Origin: DATFNI01 sp963712305
Lineage (GTDB): Bacteria > Bacteroidota > Rhodothermia > Balneolales > DATFMH01
Reading direction: 5' to 3'
DNA: 64,000 nt
Assembly: GCA_963712305.1 (NCBI GenBank)
Contig: CAVQHI010000004.1
Coordinates: forward strand, 1 to 64,000
The first letter of the stretch is position 1. Every line of letters starts with the position of its first letter. Shown here piece by piece: positions 43,347-52,833 of this stretch. The notes under the pieces were generated by a model. It saw nothing but the letters and a program-made list of their open reading frames with translations. It was not told the DNA's origin and ran no database searches. The translations under genes and the position numbers were made by a program.

Positions 43347-45992
43347 TTACGATTTATTTCGGGTTAAGCTTTGTACCCAACGTACGGCAAAGCCGGTTAA
43401 ATCGACCAGTTCCGGGTTACGTTGTATTTTTTGTTCTTTATTCTTTTTAATAATCTCTACTCTTTTCAGTTCTTGGTTATCTAAATTTCCAGTAAACAAC
43501 CAGCTGGCAAAACTGGCCATATCTTCCTCGTTTTTATAGGCTTTTCCAATTCGTTTGAGCTGATATGCCGATCGCCACCTCCACCTGCCGAAATGAAATC
43601 GTTCGTCATATTCGGCATACAAATTCCGGAGGAAACTCAGAATCGTTCGACTTTTCATTTGTTCCTGCCAGGTGATTATCTGTTTAACATATGATTCAGC
43701 CAAAGAAAAATCCTTCCAACTCATGGCCTGACCAAACATACACAGAGCATCTTTGCCATCCGCCTTTTCACTTTTCTTTAACGATTTAGCTTTTTTCTCG
43801 GCTTCGTCTGCCTCCAGTGCTGCTTTATGAATAGGATATTTTCCGGAGACTACGCTAATCCCGCCGGAGAGGCTTAGTTTATCTTGATGGTTCACAAATC
43901 GTTTAAAATCATCGTGAATCCGCTTGGCAAGTTGAGGAGCTATATCCCATCTGCAGATAATGAAAACATCGTCTCCACCGGCATAAACCGGGAAAATATG
44001 TTGACAGGGTTGATCTTCGGTAAATGAACCGCTTAGGAGTTGTTGGTCAAATTCTTTTTCACTCTTATAAATTTCTGAGATGAGGAAATGAATATATCCG
44101 GAAAAAAACAGATCGAGTTTCTCACTCATATTACTGTAACGGGAAATGCTGCCAAGATACTTATTGGTACTGTCGGCTGTGTTAAATCCATTCCTGAATA
44201 AATCACCAAGACTGTCAATATCCAGTCTTACCACGGCCATCAGATTATTGGCATTATCTTTAGCAATATCGGTGAATTCAACGGTTTTTGGTCCTTTTTT
44301 ATCTTCATCCGAAACTTCATCAGGCGTCCATGCAGCCCCATAAAACATGAATGATGAACTAAAATGTTGTCCTGTTTCAGAAAATGACATGAAATCTGTG
44401 TTATTAATTGCGATAACATCTGAAACAGGTTCAGATTTGGTCATTCTTTTCAATTCTTCCTTCGTCAAACTCTTACAGAAACGGTAGGTAATCGCATCTT
44501 CATCGGATTCGCTCACAAAGTTACTAAGGGGGGTAATTTCATGATTCTTCTTTTTCCCGGTCGATTTTTGGATTTTCACAATATATTTTGCATCCCTTAG
44601 CCAGCGACCGAGCGAAATCTGTTCTTCGACAGACTTACTGATTATCATGTCCTCTTCAACCAACTCAGCCACCTGATTATCCTGCAAATCTATGCCCGTT
44701 ACATGACAAATCTGGGCAGATTTGGTACCGGATACTTCACCTAGCATGAAAAACTGCTCGTCAATGACTTCTGCAAATTTTCGGTTCTTATCTCTTTCAA
44801 CTTCTTTATATGCATCTTTTACCGCCTCACTATATCCATTGTCTTTTAATAGTTGAGAAGCACGAAATGCTTTTATGCCGATTGCCAGGTATAATACTGA
44901 GTCGAATTCTTTGCGTAATTCAAGATTAATCTTTGAGATAAACTCTTTAAATAGTTCAATCTTACTACTGTCGTTAGGAAGTAAAATTTGAAAACGTCCA
45001 CCACTTGACATTAAAATCTGGGCGTCTTCTGCTTCAAAAATATTTTTAATCTTTTGAATAACTACATCCTGTACCAGACTCAGATAAAAAGAACGCCCTT
45101 TTAATGTTTTGGCAGCACCTTTCGATGAAAGTTGATATATAAATTTTTGGATCCCAGAAAAATCTCCCGCCAACAAAACAAATCGTTCTTTTTCTTCATA
45201 TATAAGTCCATCAAAAGAAACGGGCAGTGAACCAAATTCCTCAATCTCAGTAGACTGGTATAAACAGGTTGCGATAGCAGCCGTGGTTTTCAAGTGGTCG
45301 TACAATGAGATATCCGGCATACTATTGGTTGCACTCGGAATACACCATGTATATTTCTTCAAAAGGTATAAAAGTGAAGTAGCTTGGCTCGTAAAATCGT
45401 TATTAGGTAATTTTTTTACCTCTTTTTCAAATGCCCTCCACAGTTTTAGATAATCATCTTGCCTGCTTAAACTTATGTCAACATTTTGTTCAGCAAAAAC
45501 TCGTTCATTGATAGATAATGGCAACAATTTATAATAGCTTCGAGCCTCTCCCTTTTTTATATCATAAACGGTATCAAAAGGATTTAGTAAGGGTATTTTT
45601 TTGTATTTATACCTGGTATCATTAACTACGTCTTCATCTTCATCTCTGCGATCATGTCCCGAAGACAAACAATCTGCATATTGGATAATACGTTCATATT
45701 CTCCTAAGTTTTGCTTATGGTGGCGAGCGGACAGATTACCTAATTGAATTTTTTGACCCTCATGTTCTAATTCACCAGGAAAAATATCCCGATGATTTTC
45801 AAAAAACTCGCTGGTGAATAGCGCATGAACATGGGTTGCATATCCGGCCTTGCCTGTTGGGCAAATAGAACCTTCCATTTGAAGCGTAGATTGCTTGAGA
45901 GCCTTGCGATCTTTTTCTGCCCTTTGCCAGAACTTCCCAATATCATGTAGGAGAGCCGCTAAATAAATTCCCTGTCGTAAATTAAGTCGCAT
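43347..45992 (-). CDS. cas10: Cas10/Csm1, HD nuclease and cyclic-oligoadenylate synthase
   Basis: 881 residues from the ATG at 45992, which follows GGGG at a suitable distance; an upstream ATG at 46034 is possible. The HD domain is LLHDIGKF (His-Asp at 15-16), for single-stranded DNA cutting. The Palm domain has GGDD (VYAGGDDVFII, about 671-674), the polymerase site for cyclic oligoadenylates. Both sites are intact, so all three type III activities are predicted. Confidence 0.96.
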   Translation of the reverse strand: MRLNLRQGIYLAALLHDIGKFWQRAEKDRKALKQSTLQMEGSICPTGKAGYATHVHALFTSEFFENHRDIFPGELEHEGQKIQLGNLSARHHKQNLGEYERIIQYADCLSSGHDRRDEDEDVVNDTRYKYKKIPLLNPFDTVYDIKKGEARSYYKLLPLSINERVFAEQNVDISLSRQDDYLKLWRAFEKEVKKLPNNDFTSQATSLLYLLKKYTWCIPSATNSMPDISLYDHLKTTAAIATCLYQSTEIEEFGSLPVSFDGLIYEEKERFVLLAGDFSGIQKFIYQLSSKGAAKTLKGRSFYLSLVQDVVIQKIKNIFEAEDAQILMSSGGRFQILLPNDSSKIELFKEFISKINLELRKEFDSVLYLAIGIKAFRASQLLKDNGYSEAVKDAYKEVERDKNRKFAEVIDEQFFMLGEVSGTKSAQICHVTGIDLQDNQVAELVEEDMIISKSVEEQISLGRWLRDAKYIVKIQKSTGKKKNHEITPLSNFVSESDEDAITYRFCKSLTKEELKRMTKSEPVSDVIAINNTDFMSFSETGQHFSSSFMFYGAAWTPDEVSDEDKKGPKTVEFTDIAKDNANNLMAVVRLDIDSLGDLFRNGFNTADSTNKYLGSISRYSNMSEKLDLFFSGYIHFLISEIYKSEKEFDQQLLSGSFTEDQPCQHIFPVYAGGDDVFIICRWDIAPQLAKRIHDDFKRFVNHQDKLSLSGGISVVSGKYPIHKAALEADEAEKKAKSLKKSEKADGKDALCMFGQAMSWKDFSLAESYVKQIITWQEQMKSRTILSFLRNLYAEYDERFHFGRWRWRSAYQLKRIGKAYKNEEDMASFASWLFTGNLDNQELKRVEIIKKNKEQKIQRNPELVDLTGFAVRWVQSLTRNKS

Positions 45993-46067
45993 AGTAACAA
46001 TCCCCTTTTTCTGGCTTTTTGGGACTATATTCAATTTTTCCTATTTATTTTTCCTCATCCCGTCACG

Positions 46068-46760
46068 TTACGAACCGTTACGAGCCTCCACGGCACCTCC
46101 AGGCTTCCGAAACCCTACCCCGATCAGTTCACCGGCACCCACCGTCCATGCCAGTTTCTGTACATGTGGAGAACCTTCCACTATCACCGGACACACACTG
46201 CCCCGGTTTTTGATGCCTTTGATATCAATGAGTTTGGTCTTCGGGCGGGGAAAGTCCGGATCAAACCAGATGCGGGCTGGCTCATTATCCAAACCTGCCA
46301 TGGCCATTTCTTTGCGCAGGATACGGGTGATAATCGAAGCGCTTTGTTCAGGACGGTCATAACAGATGTAAGTGCGGCTGTTATCCTTCTCAACTTTCCA
46401 CAGTGTAACGGGGCTGCCCGCAAGAAACCGGAACGAACTCCCCTCAAAAGCCGGCGATTCTACCCGATCGACACGCCGAACCTGCATACCATACAGTACC
46501 GTCGGTTTGAGCAACAGACCCTGAATCAGACGTTCTGCTATTTCAGCCTCCTGGATTCCGATTTCCCAACTTGAGCCGTTTGGAAAATCGAGGCCACCCT
46601 TAGACGCTTTGCCATGTTTTAACCAACCCAGTGAATAGAGGCTCATCATATCATGCAAGTCGTTCGGTCCCAGCCAATGATGAAACACACTACATAGATG
46701 ATGAGCATAATTAAATGGAACCGTCTCGGTATTGTTGCTAAAATGAATTCGAAACTTCAA
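46068..46760 (-). CDS. cas6: Cas6 CRISPR RNA endonuclease
   Basis: 230 residues from a TTG start codon at 46758-46760. Ferredoxin-like N-terminus (KFRIHFSNNTETVPFNYAH) and the C-terminal glycine-rich loop GAGELIGVGFRKPGG of Cas6. The His in PFNYAHHLC is a candidate for the catalytic one. Cuts the repeat RNA and leaves the 8-base handle. First gene of the csm operon; 75 bases before cas10. Confidence 0.88.
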   Translation of the reverse strand: MKFRIHFSNNTETVPFNYAHHLCSVFHHWLGPNDLHDMMSLYSLGWLKHGKASKGGLDFPNGSSWEIGIQEAEIAERLIQGLLLKPTVLYGMQVRRVDRVESPAFEGSSFRFLAGSPVTLWKVEKDNSRTYICYDRPEQSASIITRILRKEMAMAGLDNEPARIWFDPDFPRPKTKLIDIKGIKNRGSVCPVIVEGSPHVQKLAWTVGAGELIGVGFRKPGGAVEARNGS

Positions 46761-47148
46761 CTCTCTGATTCTTCGATAACATTATTTTAATTTTCTAACA
46801 AAACGACAGGTCAATATAACTACAAAAAATAAGTTTAGATAAGATTAATCGCTCAGACAATAATTATTATCATAGGAGTTAGGTTAAGGAAAAGGCGTGT
46901 TACCTTCATTACAACGCGATTTATAATCTCTTCTAACTGTGTTTTATCACTTACAATGATCTCCATGACCGTTGTGATTAGTTAAAATTTACTTTCTACT
47001 AATATAACGGCATAAATCACTATGTTGCATAGTGTTGGAACAGAACAACTTTAAGATGGGTCACGAATAAAAGTTAAAGAGAGGTTTAAGAGGGGTTATA
47101 TTTGTAGAATCGGAAAAAGTTATTTTTAGAATGGATGGGTCACCAGCT
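46761..47148. other. AT-rich region upstream of cas6
   Basis: 388 bases with no gene; AT-rich. On the minus strand TTATATTGAC near 46812-46821 is a loose promoter-box candidate for the cas6-csm operon. No repeats stand out. Confidence 0.35.
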
Positions 47149-47850
47149 ATTATTTTGAATACTTTTTTACTGCGTTTTGAACAGTTGATTTACTCACCTC
47201 ATATTTTCTTGCGAGATCTATTTTAATTTCTTTACGGGGATGACCTTTTGCGTGTGGATATTTACTTCGAAGTTTATCGGCCTCCGCTGCGATAGCTAAT
47301 TCTCTTTTCTATTGGTGAAGGCTCCAGTAGGCCTGTCATATTTTTAATTGTATCGGTAAGTTTATCTATAATCGCTTCTTTGGTTTTCGCTTTACCTTTC
47401 CGAATTTTTTCTAATTCATCAGCATACCATTTCGTAGTTAAAGCTTCCAGCATGTCGTTTTTTCTTCCGACGTTCGCGTCATGTTCTCTCTAATCAAATG
47501 CCGATAAGGCTTTACCGAATCATCACCAGATACCACTTGATACAATGGTCCATTCTTATCGATGATCAGAAGATCAAAATACCCAACTTCCAGTCTCGCA
47601 AGCTCACTCTGCAATCCCTCGAGGTCTCAATTCGCTTTTTTGAGTTCGTAATCAATTAAGGCTATCGGATTGGTTACGACATCATTGATCTGTAATTCTG
47701 AAAGTAATCTTCTAAATTTCCAATACAGTTTTTCTGATGCTTTTTTAACAAAATATCTCGGTATTCTTTGATTATAGCCTCATTCATCTCTTTCTGGGCT
47801 TGTCATTCTGTATCGCGTATAATGATTAACTCCTAAACAGCTGTTCATCA
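47149..47850 (-). pseudogene. decayed gene with C-terminal helix-turn-helix
   Basis: Coding traces appear in three frames: LIDYELKKAN, then a stop, then LARLEVGYFDLLIIDKNGP; then TTKWYADELEKIRKGKAKTK; then ADKLRSKYPHAKGHPRKEIK and ARKYEVSKSTVQNAVKKY, a helix-turn-helix, to a TAA at 47149-47151. Several stops and shifts. Probably a former regulator or replication gene of the island. Confidence 0.5.
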
Positions 47851-47904
47851 TCCCAGTTATCGTCGAAGGTGTCTTCATTTTCCCAATTATCAAATACCTG
47901 CATC

Positions 47905-48858
47905 TTACAATCCCTTAAATATGCCTTTAACTGTATTATCTATTACCCGGTTGCCCAACCTCTTTAGATACCTTTCTGTCGTTGCCATATTCTCGTGTCC
48001 CAGACTCCTGCTCAAGGCATAAAGATCGGCGCCTTTATGCCTTGCAATATCGGCATAGGAATGTCTACTTGTGTGGAAGGAAAAACATTTTTTTATCTTT
48101 GCATTTTTCTGAATTACTTTAAGATTTTTATTGATTAGAGCATTTTTACTGAATATTTCCCTATCTAACACAGCCGGATCAGTCAAATCCCGATCTGTAT
48201 TCAAGATGGAGAAGACATAATCATTAGCTTCAGTAGACTTGTCTACATATTTATTTATAATCTGTTTGGCCTGTGGAATCAATGGTACTGACATTTCATT
48301 TCCTGTTTTGTTCATTCGATACCTAATATGACCTTGTTCGATATTTATTTTTTTCAGCAATGCTACGTCACGAAACCGTAAGGTATTTAAACTGAAAACT
48401 CCCTCCTGTATATTCTTCGATTTTGGCAGCAATCGCCTCATAACGTCTTCCTGTTTGAACGTTATGTTGCTTCTTACGTTTCGCGTATTCCTTTGCATAT
48501 TCCAGGAAACTCTCTCTTAAGCCAGTATTCTTAGCTCTTTTTTTTAAGATATTTGCATTAACCGGTTGAGAATCTGCACCGAGACGATATTCATCATCCT
48601 TAATTTCTTTAATCTTATCACCTATAATTTTATTTAGTGCGGATGCCTTAAAATCGTCATTTTCACGTACCTTTCCTTTTCGCTTATTCCAGAGAGCTGG
48701 TTTAATTTTTTTCCCGTTGATACATAACGTGTCTGTCCTCCATCAGAAATTTTGATATAAATAGGTACCAATCTATTTTTGTCCTTTTTAGGCCTTGTCA
48801 CAGCTTTAATTGTTGGCATCTTCTCACCCACCTCATATCTATATTTAAACCAATCCAA
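47905..48858 (-). pseudogene. int: tyrosine integrase of the island, frameshifted
   Basis: Three domains occur in three frames: arm-binding start (48858-48634: IKAVTRPKKDKNRLVPIYIK), core-binding region (about 48690-48420: LRESFLEYAKEYAKRKKQ) and catalytic domain (from about 48420 to 47905: LNTLRFRDVALLKK, SFHTSRHSYADIARHK, SLGHENMATTERYL with the Tyr). At least two frameshifts break it. It lies 155 bases inside attR, the usual place for an island integrase. Confidence 0.82.
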
Positions 48859-48869
48859 TTCCCGTTAAA

Positions 48870-48906
48870 TTTACCTGTACCTGGTACAGTATTAGGTACA
48901 GGTAAA
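48870..48906. promoter_or_regulatory. inverted repeat between integrase and attR
   Basis: Perfect 13-base arms TTTACCTGTACCT (48870-48882) and AGGTACAGGTAAA (48894-48906) around 11 bases, directly before the integrase start. Candidate regulator or arm-type integrase binding site. Confidence 0.6.
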
Positions 48907-49012
48907 TCGTGATTTTTTAAAATTCGCGTAGATTCAGGGTGAGTAAAAGACGTATTTAATTACAAATAAATAATGTTTCTCGACTTTTAATGGTTCAGGT
49001 TGACTCAAAATG

Positions 49013-49031
49013 CGAGTCCCATCCGGATCGC
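49013..49031 (+). repeat. attR
   Basis: Identical over 19 bases to the 3' end of tRNA-Asp at 26566-26584; marks the right end of the island. Confidence 0.88.
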
Positions 49032-49033
49032 TT

Positions 49034-49065
49034 AAAGGCCACGGCAATGTGTCGGGCCTTTTTTT
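49034..49065 (+). terminator. terminator, probably native to tRNA-Asp
   Basis: AAAGGCC (49034-49040) and GGCCTTT (49055-49061) with T run. It follows the right attachment site at the distance expected for the tRNA transcript before the island came in. Confidence 0.75.
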
Positions 49066-49196
49066 ATTGTGTCTAATCGCGCCTCTAACAGTTGTCTCAT
49101 GCCGTACTCATGGTCACATATCATGTGGCATTTTCAGAATCCAATCATATCCTCTCCTGGTAAATCGTTACTTTAAACGTTACGCAACGATTTTCT

Positions 49197-49204
49197 TATA
49201 TTTG
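49197..49204 (+). promoter_or_regulatory. promoter -7 box of mnmG
   Basis: TATATTTG 75 bases before the mnmG start, same box as before tRNA-Asp and rpmB. The upstream -33 element is not clear. Confidence 0.5.
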
Positions 49205-49279
49205 AGGTTATCCAATTCTCCCCCAGGTTAACCGAGATCCATTTTAATCGTATAAATTAAAAAAAATTAATAACTTACA

Positions 49280-51166
49280 ATGGATAGCATTTATCCAAAA
49301 TATGATACCATCGTAGTTGGCGCCGGCCATGCAGGCAGTGAAGCGGCTGCAGCCACAGCCCGTATGGGTAACAGAACCCTACTGATTACGATGAATCTGC
49401 ACGCTATTGCTCAAATGTCCTGTAATCCCGCTATGGGCGGAGTAGCAAAAGGCCAGATCCTTCGGGAGATCGATGCCCTTGGCGGAGTCAGCGGGATTGT
49501 CACGGATAAGGCCAGCGTCCAGTTTCGTATGCTTAACAGGAGCAAGGGTCCGGCTATGTGGAGTCCAAGAGCACAGTGTGATCGTATGCTGTACAGCCTG
49601 ACTATGAGGAAGGAACTTGAAAACATCAATAACCTTGCTTTTCGCCAAGATAATGTTGTTGCAATTATGGTAAATGACTCGAAAGAGGTAATCGGTGTAA
49701 AAACGCAGACAGATCAGCTTATCTTTTCGGATACCGTCATTCTAACTTCTGGTACTTTTCTAAATGGTCTTATCCACATAGGCGATACAAACTTTGGTGG
49801 CGGCCGGTCTGGTGAGCGTGCTTCCATCGGGATCACCGCGTGCCTGGAAGATCTTGGATTCGAATCGGGAAGACTTAAGACCGGTACTCCGCCACGAGTT
49901 GACGGACGAACAGTAGATCTCGACAAGCTGGAAATTCAGTATGGAGATAAAAATCCCCAGTCTTTCTCTTTCATAACTGAATCATTGCCAACTGTTAACA
50001 AGCAATTAACCTGCTGGATTGGCTATACTACTCCGGAAGTTCACGATGTGTTGCGCTCTGGCTTTGACCGCAGTCCAATGTTCAACGGCAGAATTAAATC
50101 TATCGGCCCTCGTTATTGTCCGAGTATTGAAGACAAAATCAATCGTTTTTCTGAACGCAATCGGCACCAATTGTTCCTTGAACCCGAAGGATGGGATACG
50201 CATGAAATGTATCTCAACGGATTTTCCACAAGCCTTCCCGAGGACGTGCAATACAAGGCGCTCCGCACAATTCCGGGTTTCGAGGATACTGTGATGATCA
50301 GACCCGGATATGCAATCGAGTATGATTTCTTCCCTCCTCATCAAATTAAACGTAGTCTCGAGACGAAACTCATCTCCGGTCTTTTTTTCGCAGGACAAAT
50401 TAACGGGACCACCGGTTATGAAGAAGCAGCTTGCCAGGGATTAATGGCTGGAATTAATTCTGCTCGTAAAATTCAGGGGGAAACGCCTGTTGTCCTTAAA
50501 CGCTCCGAAGCCTACATCGGCGTACTGATCGACGACCTTGTCAGCAAAGGCACAAAGGAACCGTACCGCATGTTCACCTCAAGAGCTGAACACAGAATAC
50601 TACTCCGACAGGACAACGCCGATCTTAGGTTAACTGAAATCGGATATCATATCGGACTCGCATCTGAACAACGTTACAACAAAGCGGAAACCAAAAGAAA
50701 AGAACTTCAGGAAGTACTGGGTCTTATTGATCAATATACAGCACAACCCAAAATATACGATCCAATTCTTGAAAAATTGGGCACCACTCCACTTAAACAT
50801 GGAATTAAACTTCCGAACATTCTCACAAGACCTCAAGTAACACTCCCGGATATTCTTAATGGAGATCCGGATCTTAAATTGAATCTTGATGAAATTACAC
50901 CCGACCCATTAGTTCTCGAAGAAGCAGAGATTCAAATTAAATATGCCGGGTATATTGAAAAAGAATTTGAAATGGCTTCAGAAATGGAAAAACAGGAAAT
51001 GCTGAAAATACCATCTTCCATTAACTACGAATCTATCAAAAGCCTCTCCGCAGAGGGAATACAAAAGCTGAAACTTGTCCAGCCCGAAACAATTGGGCAG
51101 GCTGGAAGAATTAGCGGGGTAAGCCCAAGCGATGTAGCTGTACTTATGGTTTATATTAAAAATTAA
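49280..51166 (+). CDS. mnmG: tRNA uridine-5-carboxymethylaminomethyl enzyme MnmG (GidA)
   Basis: With MnmE installs cmnm5 on the wobble uridine. It has 628 residues, full length. FAD motif VVGAGHAGSEAA at residues about 11-22, then MSCNPAMGGVAKGQILREID, TGTPPRVDGR and TGYEEAACQGLMAGINSA. Followed by rsmG, the classic gid pair. Confidence 0.98.
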   Translation: MDSIYPKYDTIVVGAGHAGSEAAAATARMGNRTLLITMNLHAIAQMSCNPAMGGVAKGQILREIDALGGVSGIVTDKASVQFRMLNRSKGPAMWSPRAQCDRMLYSLTMRKELENINNLAFRQDNVVAIMVNDSKEVIGVKTQTDQLIFSDTVILTSGTFLNGLIHIGDTNFGGGRSGERASIGITACLEDLGFESGRLKTGTPPRVDGRTVDLDKLEIQYGDKNPQSFSFITESLPTVNKQLTCWIGYTTPEVHDVLRSGFDRSPMFNGRIKSIGPRYCPSIEDKINRFSERNRHQLFLEPEGWDTHEMYLNGFSTSLPEDVQYKALRTIPGFEDTVMIRPGYAIEYDFFPPHQIKRSLETKLISGLFFAGQINGTTGYEEAACQGLMAGINSARKIQGETPVVLKRSEAYIGVLIDDLVSKGTKEPYRMFTSRAEHRILLRQDNADLRLTEIGYHIGLASEQRYNKAETKRKELQEVLGLIDQYTAQPKIYDPILEKLGTTPLKHGIKLPNILTRPQVTLPDILNGDPDLKLNLDEITPDPLVLEEAEIQIKYAGYIEKEFEMASEMEKQEMLKIPSSINYESIKSLSAEGIQKLKLVQPETIGQAGRISGVSPSDVAVLMVYIKN

Positions 51167-51172
51167 AATTAA

Positions 51173-51188
51173 TGTTTCACGTGAAACA
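51173..51188. promoter_or_regulatory. parS site 1
   Basis: TGTTTCACGTGAAACA, a perfect match to the bacterial chromosomal parS consensus bound by ParB, between mnmG and rsmG. Confidence 0.9.
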
Positions 51189-51190
51189 AA

Positions 51191-51841
51191 ATGACGAAAA
51201 CTGAAATTAAGTATCACGATGTTTCACGTGAAACATTTGAAGCCGTCAATGAACTATTCGATCAATTTCATCCTGTTTTAGAAACCTATATACTACGATT
51301 GCTCTGGTGGAATCAAACTGTTAATCTAGTATCCAGAAACGCTACAATAGATTCTATTCGGGATCATGTAATGCATTCGCTATTCCCCGCACTACTTCCG
51401 GGCTTCCAGAATAATGATTTAATACTGGACGCCGGTAGCGGAGGTGGGTTGCCTGGGATTCCACTCGCACTCAGTTTTTTTGAGAAGACCTTAGTGCTAA
51501 ATGACATCTCCAGTAAAAAAACCGGGGTTCTCAACCATTTGAAACGGGAGTTGAGCATAAACAATGTCGTTATAGCAAACTCTCCTTTAAAGGAGTATTC
51601 GTCAGCACACTCTGATGTGAAATGTATCATTAGTAAGCATGCTTTCAAGTTAATAGACATTCTGAATGATATAAGGGATGGGAATTGGGATACATTGATC
51701 ATGTTAAAAGGGGATGATTTCAGGAACGAGATAGAAGGGATACCTTATCCTGTGTTTATTAATTGTTATCGATTAGAAAGTGGTACAACCCTCCCATTTT
51801 ACCAGGGAAAAGTTATGTTGAATATTCAACGCATGTCGTAG
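51191..51841 (+). CDS. rsmG: 16S rRNA (guanine527-N7)-methyltransferase RsmG (GidB)
   Basis: 216 residues with the SAM motif LILDAGSGGGLPGIPLAL (about 77-94), an N-terminal helical cap (DQFHPVLETYILRLLWWNQT) and the segment VKCIISKHAF. Starts 24 bases after mnmG. Confidence 0.95.
   Translation: MTKTEIKYHDVSRETFEAVNELFDQFHPVLETYILRLLWWNQTVNLVSRNATIDSIRDHVMHSLFPALLPGFQNNDLILDAGSGGGLPGIPLALSFFEKTLVLNDISSKKTGVLNHLKRELSINNVVIANSPLKEYSSAHSDVKCIISKHAFKLIDILNDIRDGNWDTLIMLKGDDFRNEIEGIPYPVFINCYRLESGTTLPFYQGKVMLNIQRMS
51220..51235. promoter_or_regulatory. parS site 2 (inside rsmG)
   Basis: Second perfect TGTTTCACGTGAAACA, 47 bases from the first, in rsmG codons for DVSRET. ParB spreads from such sites to segregate the chromosome; they cluster near the replication origin. 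Confidence 0.9.
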
Positions 51842-51845
51842 AGTT

Positions 51846-52784
51846 ATGAAAAGCAATGAGCGAAGGATGAAGTTAATGCTTTTGCTTCAATCCAATAAAA
51901 AAATGAGTGTTGATGAGATAGCAGAGTATTTCGGGGTAAGCCGACGTACTGTATTCAGGGATATGCGTGTTCTGAATGAAATAAATGTTCCAATAACCTG
52001 GGATAGAGATTCTGGCTATGGAATTATGCGTGGTTATACAATACCTCCTCTTATGTTTACACCGCGAGAGTTAGGTACTATAATTGTTGGCTTGTCATTT
52101 GTAAAATCACAGATAGACGCCACAATGGTCAGTGATGCGAAGGATGTGGAATTGAAAATTCAGAACATGTTGCCTCGCGAGCTTAAGGAATTCATGCATA
52201 GCGTCTCTGACAAGACAATCGTCGATCCCAATTTCATAAACAAAACCCAGAAGAAAAAAGGTGGGAACTGGTTCTCCATCTATAATGCCATTGCTGATCA
52301 TCACCCCATACAATTCCATTATCAGTCCGGCAGTGCTAAAGAACCGACTGACAGAAAAATGGATCCTTACCTTATGGTTCACTATTACGATCATTGGAAT
52401 GTAATTGGTTACTGCCATTTGCGTAATGCTCCCCGGAATTTTCGATTGAATAGGATGAGCAGCGTAACCGTCTTGAATGATGATGTTAAGTCAAAGGATA
52501 ATTATTATACCAACAACGAACTATTATATCATCACGATGGTACGGTTCAAACCATAGGATTGTATGCCAACGATTCAATTCTAGAGGAATTAGTTTTTAA
52601 CCTTCCGGCACAAGTCACCATATTAAGCCATACTGATGATGGAGCTTTAATAGAATTTGATTTTGACAACCTTGATTTTATCAACAATTGGCTAATGAGA
52701 TTTACCGATAAGATAAAAATCAATAAACCAAAACAGCTCGTGCAAAAAAGGAAAGATCTAATTAACAGGCTGGCAGGTATATAA
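51846..52784 (+). CDS. WYL-domain transcriptional regulator
   Basis: 312 residues. DeoR-like helix-turn-helix at the N-terminus (MSVDEIAEYFGVSRRTVFRD) and a WYL domain in the middle (DPYLMVHYYDHWNVIGYCH, FRLNRMSSVTVL). WYL domains bind a ligand, often nucleic acid or nucleotides, and many such regulators control defence or DNA-stress genes. The target is not visible here. Confidence 0.9.
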   Translation: MKSNERRMKLMLLLQSNKKMSVDEIAEYFGVSRRTVFRDMRVLNEINVPITWDRDSGYGIMRGYTIPPLMFTPRELGTIIVGLSFVKSQIDATMVSDAKDVELKIQNMLPRELKEFMHSVSDKTIVDPNFINKTQKKKGGNWFSIYNAIADHHPIQFHYQSGSAKEPTDRKMDPYLMVHYYDHWNVIGYCHLRNAPRNFRLNRMSSVTVLNDDVKSKDNYYTNNELLYHHDGTVQTIGLYANDSILEELVFNLPAQVTILSHTDDGALIEFDFDNLDFINNWLMRFTDKIKINKPKQLVQKRKDLINRLAGI

Positions 52785-52822
52785 AAAAAGCCCGATCAAA
52801 TATTTTTGACCGGGCTCTTTTT
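52784..52822. terminator. bidirectional terminator between the WYL gene and gyrA
   Basis: AGCCCGATCAAA and TTTGACCGGGCT form a stem; A run on the left and T run on the right let it act for both convergent genes. Confidence 0.8.
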
Positions 52823-52833
52823 CAGATATTTAC

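Larger units (their letters stand above)
26566..49031. mobile_element. integrated island in tRNA-Asp carrying type III-A CRISPR-Cas
   Basis: Direct repeats of 19 bases (cgagtcccatccggatcgc) at 26566-26584 and 49013-49031 bound 22.5 kb. The left copy is the 3' end of tRNA-Asp; the right copy is followed at once by a strong terminator that would suit the tRNA. A tyrosine integrase, now broken, lies just inside the right end. Contents: AbiE remnants, CRISPR array, cas1/2/4, a block of vWA/membrane genes, cOA effectors, csm genes, cas10 and cas6. No relaxase or conjugation genes are recognisable, so it is probably not self-transmissible now. Confidence 0.88.

Noticed and set aside
39961..46034. 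Type III-B (Cmr) assignment
   Set aside because: Subunit order and motifs are Csm2-Csm3-Csm4-Csm5 with Csm1-type Cas10 and HD domain, so III-A.
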